DNA from: a virus
DNA length: 64,000 nt
IMG/VR virus record: IMGVR_UViG_3300023174_000046
Location: 1-64,000 of that record
Reading direction: 5' to 3' (one strand)
Numbering within the stretch: position 1 is the first letter of the stretch; each line of letters begins with the position of its first letter. The notes beneath the pieces were generated by a model that had not been told where the DNA came from, searched no databases, and saw nothing but the letters and a program-made list of their open reading frames with translations. Shown one piece after another: positions 13,771-22,696 of this stretch. The translations under genes and the position numbers were made by a program.

Positions 13771-15648
13771 ATGGCATGGATTAATTTTACCGATTTTACA
13801 GGCAATTCTGCCACATTTCCAGGTGATTATCTCGTTGGCTATATTGGCGTTCAAGAGCAAAAATACCCTGTTGTTGCATTAAAAAATGGGTTAAGCGCCG
13901 GTTTATTTACTGCGCAAAACCTCCTTGTTACTGAAAACACCACAATTCGTGGCAACCTATCCGTCTTAGGCTCACAGAGTGTTTTTGAAACCATTGTTTC
14001 AGTTACATCAGCATTGAGTGTTGTTAACACTGGTACAGGACCTGCATTAACAGTTAAACAAACAGGTACTGAACCTATTGCACTTTTCTTAGATGACAAC
14101 AACAACACATTTCGCATAGATGATAATTTCAAAGTTAGTTTTTTTAACAGTCAAGCTACTGGCACATATTCCGTTGCCGAAGGTAACAACACAGTAGCTA
14201 TAGGTACTGCCAGCCATGCAGAAGGCGTCATCACCACAGCTTCAGGCAACTACAGCCATGCAGAAGGCAATAGTACCGCCACTGGCCGTCGCAATAACTA
14301 TATCGCGTACTCTTCAGGAAGCAAAACATTCACTTTTGCTCCTACCATATCAGCTAATTTTGCATATGTTGTACCTGGTACCACATTGCGTGGGTTTGAC
14401 AATGGAGGTGAAGGGTTTGATGCAAAGTATTTTACTATCACGGTGGCCAGCAGAAGTACCATCACAGGGGCCATTGTGGCCACTGCAGATGCTATTGGTT
14501 GGGATTCAAACAATAACGGATTTTTGATTGACAATTCAGGTACATACGGTCATGCTGAAGGCAGCAACAATGTTGCATCTGGTATGGGCAGTCATGTAGA
14601 AAATGGTGGTAATGTAGCTTCAGGTGAGTGGAGCCATGCAGAAGGCGTTGGCACCATAGCTTCAGGCAATACATCACATGCAGAAGGCGCTGGAACAATA
14701 GCTCGTGGTGCATATTCACATGCTGCAGGTGGTAGTGCAGAAGCAGCACACGACAGAACTTGGATATGGAAAGGATCAACAAATGCCAGTTACCTATCCA
14801 CTACCAGAACTGATCAGTTTGTAGTGAGCGCAGCAGGTGGTCTTTTCTTGAACAATGCAGTAGGCATAAACACTGACAGCATTGACAATGCTTTGACAGT
14901 TGTAGGTAACATTTCTGGTAACAGTGGCTTGTCAGTCAATACACTTACAGGTAGAAACATTTCGCTCGTTCATAACCCTGCTAATGATGGTGTGAATTCA
15001 TACATACAGCTAGGTGAATTTACAACTGGTAGTACCACTGCATCTGCATTTTCAGGATTTAGATTTGAATATAATGAGGCTACCAATTTTTTAACTCTAA
15101 GCAGCATAATTGGCAATACAATTACAAATGTGTTGAATGTGGAACCAAATAGAAGTGTTACACCTTACACTGCTACCTTTACACCCTTCACCTCTGGCGG
15201 CGTTGGCATAGGTCCAGGTGGCACAATATTCTTTCCCCCTGCACTGTCTGGTACCATACCCAGCAGTGAATTGTCATCCAGGTTGCTAAACAACCGAGGA
15301 ACAATTGAAGGTGTGTTGTTTTTTGCCAATGATGGTGCATTTAATCTAAAGCAATACACACTGGAATTTGCAAAAGATGCAGCATTCACTGTGCAAAAAA
15401 CACCCATATATCTTAAAACTTCTGGTGAAACAGGCTCTTCAATCGTGAGACCAGTGAATGGTGCTTTTGTCAATGACCGCATTGTAATGCCTGCTGCAAA
15501 TGCTACTCAACCATGGGGTGCCAGCGGCACATTGATTCAATACCCATATGTGGCTGGTGATTCCATATACTACAGAATTGGCTTTGTGTATCCAACTGCA
15601 TTTGAATGCATGGGATTGTCTGCAGGGTACATCAGAATTATACCTTAA
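13771..15648 (+). CDS. Tail fibre protein with YadA-head-like SHAEG repeats, 625 aa
   Basis: Repeats of the form SHAEG..T.ASG (about residues 130-340) match the left-handed beta-roll of trimeric autotransporter (YadA) heads, also found in phage fibres. They are interrupted at about 170-245 by an inserted beta-rich domain. A neck-like SNASYLSTTRTDQFVV segment follows near 340, then a beta-structured C-terminal region containing a Gly/Pro-rich GGVGIGPGG part. Repeats of this type trimerise and bind receptors. A late promoter precedes it. The exact position in the virion is not visible. Confidence 0.75.
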   Translation: MAWINFTDFTGNSATFPGDYLVGYIGVQEQKYPVVALKNGLSAGLFTAQNLLVTENTTIRGNLSVLGSQSVFETIVSVTSALSVVNTGTGPALTVKQTGTEPIALFLDDNNNTFRIDDNFKVSFFNSQATGTYSVAEGNNTVAIGTASHAEGVITTASGNYSHAEGNSTATGRRNNYIAYSSGSKTFTFAPTISANFAYVVPGTTLRGFDNGGEGFDAKYFTITVASRSTITGAIVATADAIGWDSNNNGFLIDNSGTYGHAEGSNNVASGMGSHVENGGNVASGEWSHAEGVGTIASGNTSHAEGAGTIARGAYSHAAGGSAEAAHDRTWIWKGSTNASYLSTTRTDQFVVSAAGGLFLNNAVGINTDSIDNALTVVGNISGNSGLSVNTLTGRNISLVHNPANDGVNSYIQLGEFTTGSTTASAFSGFRFEYNEATNFLTLSSIIGNTITNVLNVEPNRSVTPYTATFTPFTSGGVGIGPGGTIFFPPALSGTIPSSELSSRLLNNRGTIEGVLFFANDGAFNLKQYTLEFAKDAAFTVQKTPIYLKTSGETGSSIVRPVNGAFVNDRIVMPAANATQPWGASGTLIQYPYVAGDSIYYRIGFVYPTAFECMGLSAGYIRIIP

Positions 15649-15682
15649 CTCTTGAACTTTACATCTCTTGGTTTATCATAAA

Positions 15683-16126
15683 ATGGTGAAACATTTTATA
15701 ACTTGGGATATATTTGATGGCTATATTGATCAACTCTCGCAAAAAATAAAAGAAAATATAGACACCGCAGATTACGATATTGTTGGTATCTCACGAGGTG
15801 GTTTGATTCTTGCTGCAGCACTTGGCTATGCATTAAAAATAAAAAATGTTTATAGTGTTGGTGTAAGAAGCTATTCAAATAATGACGTTCAAGATGAAAT
15901 AGAGGTGTATCAGCATCTGAATCTTGGAAATTTAAAGCGTAATTTATTAGTAGTTGACGATGTATCGGATACAGGCAATACATTTTTATATCTACAGAAA
16001 CTGTTGTCAGATAAAGAATTTATAACTGTAAGTCTTGCTGTGAAGGATAAAACAAAGTGTGTTTCCGATTACAGTGCATTGCGACTAAATTCTGATATTT
16101 GGATAGTATTTCCGTGGGATAAGTAG
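15683..16126 (+). CDS. Phosphoribosyltransferase-like protein, 147 aa
   Basis: The type I phosphoribosyltransferase PRPP-binding motif is seen as LLVVDDVSDTGNT (about residues 90-102), preceded by IVGISRGG(L) in the N-terminal flexible-loop region. This resembles short hypoxanthine/xanthine-guanine phosphoribosyltransferases, which attach PRPP to a purine base. I chose the ATG at 15683 (MVKHFITWD) over a TTG 15 bases upstream. TTGAAC-16-TATCAT lies just before, a weak promoter. In a phage with base-modification genes it might salvage bases, but that is speculation. Confidence 0.7.
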   Translation: MVKHFITWDIFDGYIDQLSQKIKENIDTADYDIVGISRGGLILAAALGYALKIKNVYSVGVRSYSNNDVQDEIEVYQHLNLGNLKRNLLVVDDVSDTGNTFLYLQKLLSDKEFITVSLAVKDKTKCVSDYSALRLNSDIWIVFPWDK

Positions 16127-16151
16127 TTCATTATCAAGCATATAAAAGTGC

Positions 16152-16179
16152 TTGACGCATGTGGAAGTTCCTTTATAAT
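16152..16179 (+). promoter_or_regulatory. Early promoter, TTGACG-16-TATAAT
   Basis: TTGACG at 16152-16157 and TATAAT at 16174-16179, 16-base spacer. The transcript would begin near 16186 with a leader of about 64 bases before the 3D-domain gene. Confidence 0.7.
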
Positions 16180-16192
16180 AGATTAAATATTA

Positions 16193-16228
16193 ATGAAGCA
16201 ATTTCTTCCGTTATCTTTATCTTTTTAA
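16193..16228 (+). CDS. Possible 11-residue leader peptide
   Basis: The frame MKQFLPLSLSF lies between the promoter and the 3D-domain gene, in an otherwise empty leader. Phe and Leu codons dominate. It may be chance; its only support is position. Confidence 0.2.
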   Translation: MKQFLPLSLSF

Positions 16229-16249
16229 GTTAAAAAGTTTTTACCCTCT

Positions 16250-16813
16250 ATGAAAATAACAACAAAAATAAAAAAACTAAACACTATGTTGATTTGCTTA
16301 TTTGTAACAACAGTGCCAATAAGCTATTCTACATTTAATGAAAAACAAAAGTTAAGTATTAAAGATATCAAGACTGAGCTAAAATCAGCCAAACCATCTG
16401 TTGAGAAGCAAATTGCCAAAACAATTAATATCAAGAATGATGGTATTACATACAAAAATGAGTTTGTACCCAAGACAAATAGCTTCAAAGTAATGACAGT
16501 TAGACTTACAGTATATTGGGCCAATGGTGGTAATACAGACAGCGATAGCAGAAAGTGTCGAAGCTCTACCGGTTACACGTTAAAACAAGGCGATTCAATT
16601 GCAGTGGATCCAAAGATTATACCATATGAGAAAGATGTTATCATACCAAATGTGGGCTTAGTTAAAGCAGTAGATACAGGCACTGATGTTGTAAGAAAGA
16701 AAGCATCTGGTGGTAAGATGCCTGTTATTGATGTGTTTTTTATTAATAAAAAAGATGCTGAACATTTCGCAAACAATTACCCAAAAGTAGTTAAGGTAGC
16801 TGTTTTAAACTAA
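16250..16813 (+). CDS. Secreted 3D-domain (RlpA/MltA-type barrel) protein, 187 aa
   Basis: An N-terminal signal-like segment (residues 13-28, MLICLFVTTVPISYST) is followed by a charged spacer and, from about residue 80, a double-psi-barrel 3D domain. Its three Asp are in AVDP, VDTGTDV and VIDVFF, in the order expected. 3D/RlpA-type domains act on peptidoglycan as lytic transglycosylases or binders. The gene sits immediately before a GH24 lysozyme, so a role in cell-wall breakdown at lysis or entry is likely. It has an early-type promoter, unlike its neighbour. Confidence 0.7.
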   Translation: MKITTKIKKLNTMLICLFVTTVPISYSTFNEKQKLSIKDIKTELKSAKPSVEKQIAKTINIKNDGITYKNEFVPKTNSFKVMTVRLTVYWANGGNTDSDSRKCRSSTGYTLKQGDSIAVDPKIIPYEKDVIIPNVGLVKAVDTGTDVVRKKASGGKMPVIDVFFINKKDAEHFANNYPKVVKVAVLN

Positions 16814-16816
16814 ATA
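16811..16816 (+). promoter_or_regulatory. Late promoter (TAAATA)
   Basis: TAAATA overlaps the preceding stop codon and lies five bases before the GTG at 16822; it supports that non-ATG start. Confidence 0.65.
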
Positions 16817-16821
16817 ATTAG

Positions 16822-17388
16822 GTGCGATTTGACGATACAGTAAAGAGTATATTAGAAGGTGCTGAGCTACCACCACCACCACCTGCTATAATTCAAAAAG
16901 CACCCGCTAATTCGCTTAGCTACCAAGAGATTTACGAGATTATTAAAGATCACGAAGGTTATAGACATCAAGTATATAAAGATACTGTTGGCAAGCCAAC
17001 TATTGGTATTGGGTTCAATTTAACGCGACCTGATGCACGTGCGTTAATCAAGCAAATAGGTGCAGATTATAGTAAGATCATAACAGGCAAGCAGATGCTT
17101 GATGATAAACAAATCAATACATTGTTTGAATTATCATTAAGAACAGCTTATAAAGATGCAGAAAAATTTATGCCCGATCTCTACAATCAACCCAGAAACG
17201 TTAAACTTGCGTTAATTGATTTAGCTTTTAATCTTGGTTATGAGCGGTTGAGCAAATTTAAGAATACAAAAGCACACTTACTCGCCGGAGACTATAATAA
17301 AGCTGCAAATGAGCTTATGAATAGCAAATGGGCAGGTCAAGTGAAGAGAAGAGCATCTAATCTTGCTAAGCTATTAGTTACTGCTTAG
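16822..17388 (+). CDS. GH24 lysozyme (T4 lysozyme family) with N-terminal extension, 188 aa
   Basis: The GH24 catalytic triad is visible: Glu in DHEGYR, Asp in YKDTVG and Thr in PTIGIGF (about residues 50-72). The rest matches phage muramidases up to WAGQVKRRASN. A 37-residue extension precedes the domain: MRFDDTVKSILEGAELPPPPP. Its ILE|G resembles the T4 prohead protease consensus (Leu/Ile-x-Glu) and a similar FDD..SLLE start occurs in the next gene, suggesting a head- or virion-targeted form rather than a cytoplasmic endolysin. The GTG start is fixed by the late promoter. Confidence 0.8.
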   Translation: MRFDDTVKSILEGAELPPPPPAIIQKAPANSLSYQEIYEIIKDHEGYRHQVYKDTVGKPTIGIGFNLTRPDARALIKQIGADYSKIITGKQMLDDKQINTLFELSLRTAYKDAEKFMPDLYNQPRNVKLALIDLAFNLGYERLSKFKNTKAHLLAGDYNKAANELMNSKWAGQVKRRASNLAKLLVTA

Positions 17389-17611
17389 TTTTTGTTTTTT
17401 TCTTTTTTCGGAGCGTATCTTTTGGAAATCTTAGGACTGCTGTTTTGTCTGTAGCTGGAAAAGTTTTACTTGGATCAACTTGTGTCATGCCAATATCAGT
17501 TCCCCGTACTGCATTTTTTGTAGGGTAGTAGAGCGTGTCTGTACTTACTGGATAATAAGGAAATTTTTCCAAAAGACTACTGACAAGATCGTCAAACTTT
17601 TTTGATTTCAT
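17378..17611 (-). CDS. Small protein with FDD..SLLE N-terminus, 77 aa
   Basis: The start MKSKKFDDLVSSLLEKF parallels the N-terminus of the adjacent lysozyme (FDDTVKSILEG) and of the gene at 60124, and contains LLE, a potential prohead-protease site. The rest is Tyr/Pro/Thr-rich with a basic tail (LRKKKKTKTKQ). It converges with the lysozyme gene and overlaps the start-side fibre gene by 20 bases, so it is co-transcribed with it. Probably virion-associated; no family recognised. Confidence 0.6.
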   Translation of the reverse strand: MKSKKFDDLVSSLLEKFPYYPVSTDTLYYPTKNAVRGTDIGMTQVDPSKTFPATDKTAVLRFPKDTLRKKKKTKTKQ

Positions 17612-18761
17612 CTTTTAATTGATTTACTTCTTGTTTGAGCTCTTTAATACAATTGATCAGTAGTGGAATTATCTTATCATAATTTACACCTAGGAACCCG
17701 TCTGTTCTTAATGATGTTGCTTCGGGAATTACCTTCTGTACATCTTGTGCAATCACCCCTACATCATGTACATTGTCTTTCTTCCAATCAAATTCTACCC
17801 CGCGAAGTGTATCTATCTTTGTGAGTGAATCTTTTATTTCTTCAATATTTGTTTTCGCGCGTTCATCAGAAGTGTAGAAAGCAATAATATCACCTTGTAC
17901 TCGTAATAGCTGTGAAACATCACAATTGCCATATATTGTTGTGCTGCGCTTCAATTGAATACTAGTAGGGATGGTTGTATCAATAATGTCGGTATCATAA
18001 CCAATATTAATTATCGATGGGGTACCCAGGGTAATTGAACCTGTAATACCGTTGGTAGGGTTAATCAAGCCAATGCCACCACCAGATGATACTATTGTTG
18101 AGAAATCAATTGGACCGAGAACACCACTATACCTGCCAAGCACCTGACCGTTGCCGACAAAAATTTGTTCAATAGGAGCATTAAAATTATTTGTATTGCC
18201 TAAAATTGTAAATGGTGATATGGACCCAAGATAGCTAATAGGCACAGAGCCTGGCTTTAATCGCACTTGATTGTTATCAATATCGATTGTACTGTTATCA
18301 GGGTTAACACGAATACTTGTACCTGCACCACCAACCAACCCATTGCCAACATTACTCGAATTAATATGAACAGGCATTATACCGTAATTTTTAACCTGCA
18401 ATGCTGATGATGTATTGAATTCTACAGTACTGTTATCAACTTTAACTACAAAATCTATCTCAGCCCATCCACTTTGTAAGGCACCATTTGTACCTGTTAG
18501 GAAGTACATGAGGTTGCTATAATCGTCATAAAGGAAATCGCCTGTCTCAGCCCCTGAAAGTAAATTAAAATTTAAAGTAGCAAAATTTCTTATTCCGTAG
18601 TTTTTTGCACCAACGGAGATGCCACCCACAGTAGTGCCATCACCAACATATAAGCGTTGTGTGTCGGTGTACCAACCAGGTTCACCCGCATTTAATATAA
18701 CAGTTTTTGCTGTTTGTCTAAGTCCGCGTCTAAAAACTAGCTTTGTGATCTGATTGGCCAT
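17592..18761 (-). CDS. Tail fibre with C-terminal S74 intramolecular chaperone, 389 aa
   Basis: Residues 1-50 (LVFRRGL..., AGEPGWYTDTQRLYVGDGTTVGG) match the N-terminal fold common to phage fibre and tropism proteins. The C-terminal 100 residues form a peptidase S74 chaperone: TSDERAKTNIEEI with the Ser-Asp/Lys catalytic region, GVEFDWK, VGVIAQDVQKVIPEA and NYDKIIPLLI, ending with a coiled coil. S74 domains drive trimer folding and then cleave themselves off just before the SDER segment. A late promoter (67-73 of block 18700) sits five bases before the start. Confidence 0.85.
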   Translation of the reverse strand: MANQITKLVFRRGLRQTAKTVILNAGEPGWYTDTQRLYVGDGTTVGGISVGAKNYGIRNFATLNFNLLSGAETGDFLYDDYSNLMYFLTGTNGALQSGWAEIDFVVKVDNSTVEFNTSSALQVKNYGIMPVHINSSNVGNGLVGGAGTSIRVNPDNSTIDIDNNQVRLKPGSVPISYLGSISPFTILGNTNNFNAPIEQIFVGNGQVLGRYSGVLGPIDFSTIVSSGGGIGLINPTNGITGSITLGTPSIINIGYDTDIIDTTIPTSIQLKRSTTIYGNCDVSQLLRVQGDIIAFYTSDERAKTNIEEIKDSLTKIDTLRGVEFDWKKDNVHDVGVIAQDVQKVIPEATSLRTDGFLGVNYDKIIPLLINCIKELKQEVNQLKDEIKKV

Positions 18762-18766
18762 AGTAT

Positions 18767-18773
18767 TATTTAT
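18767..18773 (-). promoter_or_regulatory. Late promoter for the S74 fibre
   Basis: ATAAATA on the minus strand, five bases before the ATG at 18761. Confidence 0.75.
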
Positions 18774-18786
18774 CTAAACCCCAGCT

Positions 18787-18814
18787 TTGCAATTTGCATA
18801 ATAATATTTATAAT
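18787..18814 (+). promoter_or_regulatory. Early promoter, TTGCAA-16-TATAAT
   Basis: TTGCAA at 18787-18792 and TATAAT at 18809-18814, divergent from the late fibre promoter. It serves the gene at 18831. Confidence 0.65.
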
Positions 18815-18830
18815 GTATTATTAAAAATGC

Positions 18831-19169
18831 ATGAAAACTATACCTGTTACTTGTGTTATATCTGGAAAAAAAAATCTATTCAATATTGAGTATTTCAATA
18901 GTAAAGCTGTTAAATTTAACGGTAAAGACAATCTTCTCAAGTATTACATAACCTCGGATGTAAAGAAGTTGGTTGAAAAAGGTCTAAATGTTGCGGAGAT
19001 TCGTAAGATACTAGGGTCTTCTTCAGACATAGATGTGGATATTACATATTATAGCGATATCAAAAAACATAATAATATTGAAAATAGAATAAATAATTTC
19101 GTGCCTCTTTCAGTGTTTTCATGCTTTGAGACAGATGAAGAGGTAAAGAAATTTTTAAGCCTTATATGA
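18831..19169 (+). CDS. Hypothetical protein, 112 aa
   Basis: A soluble 112-residue protein starting MKTIPVTCVISGKKNLFN. The beginning (CVISGKKNLFN.EYF..K..KF) resembles small phage proteins of unknown function. It contains a DIDVDITYYSDIKK segment and a helical C-terminus. An early promoter precedes it and the stop overlaps the next start (ATGA). Confidence 0.55.
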   Translation: MKTIPVTCVISGKKNLFNIEYFNSKAVKFNGKDNLLKYYITSDVKKLVEKGLNVAEIRKILGSSSDIDVDITYYSDIKKHNNIENRINNFVPLSVFSCFETDEEVKKFLSLI

Positions 19170-19399
19170 CCAAAATTAAACAATATCTTGCTGTATTAGA
19201 TAGCGCTACAAAGCTGGCTATTATTGATGCAGAGAGCGGTATCAAGATCAATTACATTAATGTAGGTTATAATATTGTAAATGGCCCAATTATTACAGGT
19301 GATAGATGCACTATTATTATGCAAAAAACAGGCGGCACTAAGTTTGGTAGAATCTATAAATTGCCGTCCGGAGCATTACAGAATCAATTCCAGATATAA
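19166..19399 (+). CDS. Hypothetical protein, 77 aa
   Basis: A 77-residue beta-rich protein (YLAVLDSATKLAIIDAESG..., GRIYKLPSGALQNQF) with a pattern like one or two beta-propeller blades, though too short for a full propeller. Coupled to the upstream gene by ATGA. Function unknown. Confidence 0.5.
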   Translation: MTKIKQYLAVLDSATKLAIIDAESGIKINYINVGYNIVNGPIITGDRCTIIMQKTGGTKFGRIYKLPSGALQNQFQI

Positions 19400-19405
19400 T
19401 AAATA
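19399..19405 (+). promoter_or_regulatory. Late promoter (ATAAATA)
   Basis: ATAAATA five bases before the GTG at 19411. Confidence 0.7.
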
Positions 19406-19410
19406 AATAT

Positions 19411-19815
19411 GTGGATAATATTCAGGGTTCTATAGATCCCCTTCGAAACGATATAAGAAGGATCGAGATGGAGGTAAACGAGTTATACAAAACAGTTTAC
19501 AAAGGTAACGGTACCCCATCGCTTATTTCACAAGCTCTAAGCTTAGAAGGCAGAATTAAGAGTGTAGAAAATAATTTAAATCAAAAGCTTGACAGCATGC
19601 ATAAGGAGATGAACCTACAGTTAATAAACATAACTTCAGTCGTGAACGAAAAATTTACAAATTTATCACATCAAATTACTAATGAATTTGAGCATAAAAA
19701 AATTAAAATGGAAGGGTCGTGGAAGATAAAAGTAGCAATTATTTCTTCTGTGTGCGCCTTGTTGGCGTCTTTCCTACCAGCAGTGTTAAGTTTTTTATCA
19801 AAACTGCCTAGATAA
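19411..19815 (+). CDS. Coiled-coil protein with C-terminal membrane anchor, 134 aa
   Basis: The GTG start is set by the late promoter. Residues about 5-100 are charged and heptad-like (IRRIEMEVNELY..., LEGRIKSVENNLNQKLDSMHKEM), and about residues 107-130 form one hydrophobic helix (KVAIISSVCALLASFLPAVLSFL). This layout is like phage XhlA-type or holin-associated membrane proteins and may be a lysis accessory, but its genomic position gives no direct support. Function not established. Confidence 0.55.
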   Translation: MDNIQGSIDPLRNDIRRIEMEVNELYKTVYKGNGTPSLISQALSLEGRIKSVENNLNQKLDSMHKEMNLQLINITSVVNEKFTNLSHQITNEFEHKKIKMEGSWKIKVAIISSVCALLASFLPAVLSFLSKLPR

Positions 19816-19819
19816 CCTG

Positions 19820-19846
19820 TTGATATATCTTATCCGTAACTATAAT
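19820..19846 (+). promoter_or_regulatory. Early promoter, TTGATA-15-TATAAT
   Basis: TTGATA at 19820-19825 and TATAAT at 19841-19846; the ATG at 19853 is six bases further. Confidence 0.65.
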
Positions 19847-19852
19847 AGGGTT

Positions 19853-20413
19853 ATGGTAAATGTACTTGAAAGTGCGAGCAAAGCTTTATCGATAGATAAA
19901 TTTGTTGCTCTGGATAAAGTTGATACCGGTTCTTTGTTTTATGGTATCATACTCCGGAGCGAGTTCGATATCGAGCGTATTGACATAAACAAAAAATATT
20001 TACCTAAACAATTTTATGCTATTGCTAAAACCGAAAAAGATTATGGCATAGTTTATCTATATGGATCTTTTTTAAAAATTAAAAACAAATATAAAGACCT
20101 TCTTACTAATTTAGATTCTTTTTATCATTTGCCGAAAACTCATACAGAAGCAAATTACAAAAAAATACTTTCTATTTATGGCTTGAGTTGTGATGAAACA
20201 TATAGATTTTTTTCGCAAGGAATTTATCCGATGGATTCGGAATGTAGAGAAAATATTTTTCATGAAAAAATTAACTTTAATGACTATTTTAAAGGTAATA
20301 GTGAATATCCTTTTTTTCTCACCATTGTTTCACCGGTTATTTTTTATTTTTCGAACGTAGAACAAAATATTTTAGATTTTAAAAATTATCTTCAGTCAAA
20401 CACAAGACTGTAA
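19853..20413 (+). CDS. Hypothetical protein, 186 aa
   Basis: A 186-residue protein starting MVNVLESASKALSID. A longer frame begins upstream, but the early promoter sits inside that extension, so I use the ATG at 19853. The protein has many Tyr, Phe and Lys, no clear membrane segment and no known motif. It precedes the ribonucleotide reductase genes and may be in the same early operon. Confidence 0.55.
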   Translation: MVNVLESASKALSIDKFVALDKVDTGSLFYGIILRSEFDIERIDINKKYLPKQFYAIAKTEKDYGIVYLYGSFLKIKNKYKDLLTNLDSFYHLPKTHTEANYKKILSIYGLSCDETYRFFSQGIYPMDSECRENIFHEKINFNDYFKGNSEYPFFLTIVSPVIFYFSNVEQNILDFKNYLQSNTRL

Positions 20414-20440
20414 GCTTACATCTATTAAATACTTTATTAT

Positions 20441-22693
20441 ATGAAAGTAGTAAAACGTGATGGGTCTCTTGCAAATTTTGACATAGAAAAAATTAATAAA
20501 GTAATAAGTTGGGCGGTAGAAGATATTCAAGGGGTAAGTCTTTCGGAAGTTGAGATCAACGCAAAATTAAATTTAATTGAAAATATTCCTACAAAAGAAA
20601 TTCATAAAGTATTAATTGAATCAGCTGCAAACTTAATTTCGCTCGACAAACCAAACTACCAATATGTTGCAAGCCGACTTTTGAACTATAGTTTAAGAAA
20701 AGATGTTTGGGGCGGCAGACATGCTCCAAGATTACTCGATGTTATCAAGAATGGGATCAAGAATAAGATCTATGACGCTGTCATTCTCGAGAAATATACT
20801 GAAGAAGAGTTAAACAAAATTGGTGAGCATATTGATCACGACAGAGATTTTATATTTACGTATGCGGGTATTAAGCAGCTTTGTGACAAGTATCTTATTA
20901 AAAATAGAGTTACAGATGTAATTTACGAGACACCACAATTTGCATACATTTTAATCGCAGCATATTCTTTTATTAATTATTCAAAAGATATTAGACTCGA
21001 ATATGTGAGACGTTTTTACAATGCTATATCAAAGCATAAAATAAATCTACCTACACCAATTATGGCTGGTGTTCGAACTAATTCGCGAAGTTATGCTAGC
21101 TGTTGTTTGATTGGTGTTGATGATAATAAGGAGTCTATCACTGCATCTGGAACGGCTATTTCTATTGCTACAGCAAGTCGTTGTGGCATTGGCATTGATG
21201 TATCTAGAATCCGTGCCATTGGTGCACCGGTTAAAAACGGTGAAGTAGTTCATACAGGTGTTATCCCATTCTTGAAAATTTACGAGGCATCTGTTAAAGC
21301 GTGGCAACAGAACGGACTTCGAGGTGGTTCTGCTACTACGAATGTTCAGTGGTGGCATTATGAAATAGAGGATATTGTTGTTCTTAAGAACAACGCAGGG
21401 ACCGATGATAATAGAGTGAGAAAACTTGATTACACAGTAGGTATGTCGAAGTTATTCTACGATAGAGTTATTAGGAATGAGAATGTAACGCTTTTTAGTC
21501 CTCATGAAGTACCGCATCTATTTGAAGCATGGGGCACTTCAAAATTTAACAAGGTATATGAAGAGTGTGAGAATGATAGGAAAATAAAGATGAAGAAGCG
21601 AGTATCGGCTCGTAAATTGTTTTCACTTATTGTTAAGGAGCGCGTAGAGACAGGCCGAATCTATATTCTTAATGTTGATAGTGCAAATGATCATGGTGCC
21701 TGGTTAGATAAGGTTACAATGAGTAATCTTTGTACTGAAGTAATTCACCCCACAGTCCCTTTGAAAGATTTCCATGATTCAGAAGCTGAGATTGGCATGT
21801 GTATTCTCTCTGCTATTAATATGCTAGAGATTAAAGACTGGAAAGACCTAGAAAAAACATGTGACCTTATAGTTCGCTTCCTCGACGAGATTATTGATGT
21901 CCAAGATTACTTTAATAAAGCGGCAGAAAACTTTGCTAAGAAGCGTAGAAGTCTTGGCATTGGTATCACCAATCTAGCTGCATTTTTAGCAAAGAACGAA
22001 GTCTCGTATAATTCAAAAGCTGCGCTTAGTTTGCTCGATGAATGGATGGAATATTTTCAATACTATCTCTTGAAGTCTAGCTTAAATCTCGCAAAAGAAA
22101 AAGGTAAATGTGAGAAATTTGATTGCACAAAATACTCGAAGGGTATTTTGCCTATTGATACATATAAAGATAAAGTTGATGAGCTTGTCAAGCGTAAGCT
22201 TGCTCTTGACTGGGAGAGCTTAAGAGAAGAGATAAAAAAGCATGGACTCAGACACTCTACATTGTCGAGTTGTATGCCTTGTGAATCAAGCTCTGTTATA
22301 CAATCATCTACAAACGGTGTTGAGCCTATTAGATCATTAATAACATATAAAACATCTAAAATGGGTAAACTACCTGTGCTTGTCCCTGGCGCTGGTAAAT
22401 ATAGCAGTTATTATGAATTAGCATATAACTTTCAAGATAATACAGGAATTATTAATGTTAATGCTGTTATTCAGAAATATATTGATATGGCTATCTCGAC
22501 CAATCTTTATTATAACTATAGCCATTACCCGAATAACATTTTACCGGATAGTAAAGTAATGAAAGAGTTAATGTACGCATATAGTGTTGGGTTGATTAGT
22601 CTCTATTATAATAATACAGATGATGGTGATAAAGAACAATCGATGACTAAGGAGAAAGAGATGGATTGTTCTAGTGGAGCCTGCAAGTTATAA
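20441..22693 (+). CDS. nrdA: Ribonucleoside-diphosphate reductase, large (alpha) subunit
   Basis: A 750-residue class Ia alpha subunit. An ATP-cone-like N-terminus (VVKRDGSLANFDIEKINKVISWA) is followed by the catalytic barrel, with SCCLIGVDDN (active-site Cys region), LCTEVIHP (NLCxE radical-site motif), the PCESSSVIQSSTNG segment and a C-terminal CSSGACKL tail, the mobile Cys pair that is re-reduced by thioredoxin/glutaredoxin. It converts NDPs to dNDPs with NrdB. No intron or intein interrupts it, although nrdA is a frequent host of both. Confidence 0.95.
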   Translation: MKVVKRDGSLANFDIEKINKVISWAVEDIQGVSLSEVEINAKLNLIENIPTKEIHKVLIESAANLISLDKPNYQYVASRLLNYSLRKDVWGGRHAPRLLDVIKNGIKNKIYDAVILEKYTEEELNKIGEHIDHDRDFIFTYAGIKQLCDKYLIKNRVTDVIYETPQFAYILIAAYSFINYSKDIRLEYVRRFYNAISKHKINLPTPIMAGVRTNSRSYASCCLIGVDDNKESITASGTAISIATASRCGIGIDVSRIRAIGAPVKNGEVVHTGVIPFLKIYEASVKAWQQNGLRGGSATTNVQWWHYEIEDIVVLKNNAGTDDNRVRKLDYTVGMSKLFYDRVIRNENVTLFSPHEVPHLFEAWGTSKFNKVYEECENDRKIKMKKRVSARKLFSLIVKERVETGRIYILNVDSANDHGAWLDKVTMSNLCTEVIHPTVPLKDFHDSEAEIGMCILSAINMLEIKDWKDLEKTCDLIVRFLDEIIDVQDYFNKAAENFAKKRRSLGIGITNLAAFLAKNEVSYNSKAALSLLDEWMEYFQYYLLKSSLNLAKEKGKCEKFDCTKYSKGILPIDTYKDKVDELVKRKLALDWESLREEIKKHGLRHSTLSSCMPCESSSVIQSSTNGVEPIRSLITYKTSKMGKLPVLVPGAGKYSSYYELAYNFQDNTGIINVNAVIQKYIDMAISTNLYYNYSHYPNNILPDSKVMKELMYAYSVGLISLYYNNTDDGDKEQSMTKEKEMDCSSGACKL

Positions 22694-22696
22694 ATA

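Noticed and set aside
20441-22693. Possible intron or intein in nrdA
   Set aside because: The reading frame is continuous and motifs follow each other at normal spacing; the HNH gene at 25140 is not inside it.
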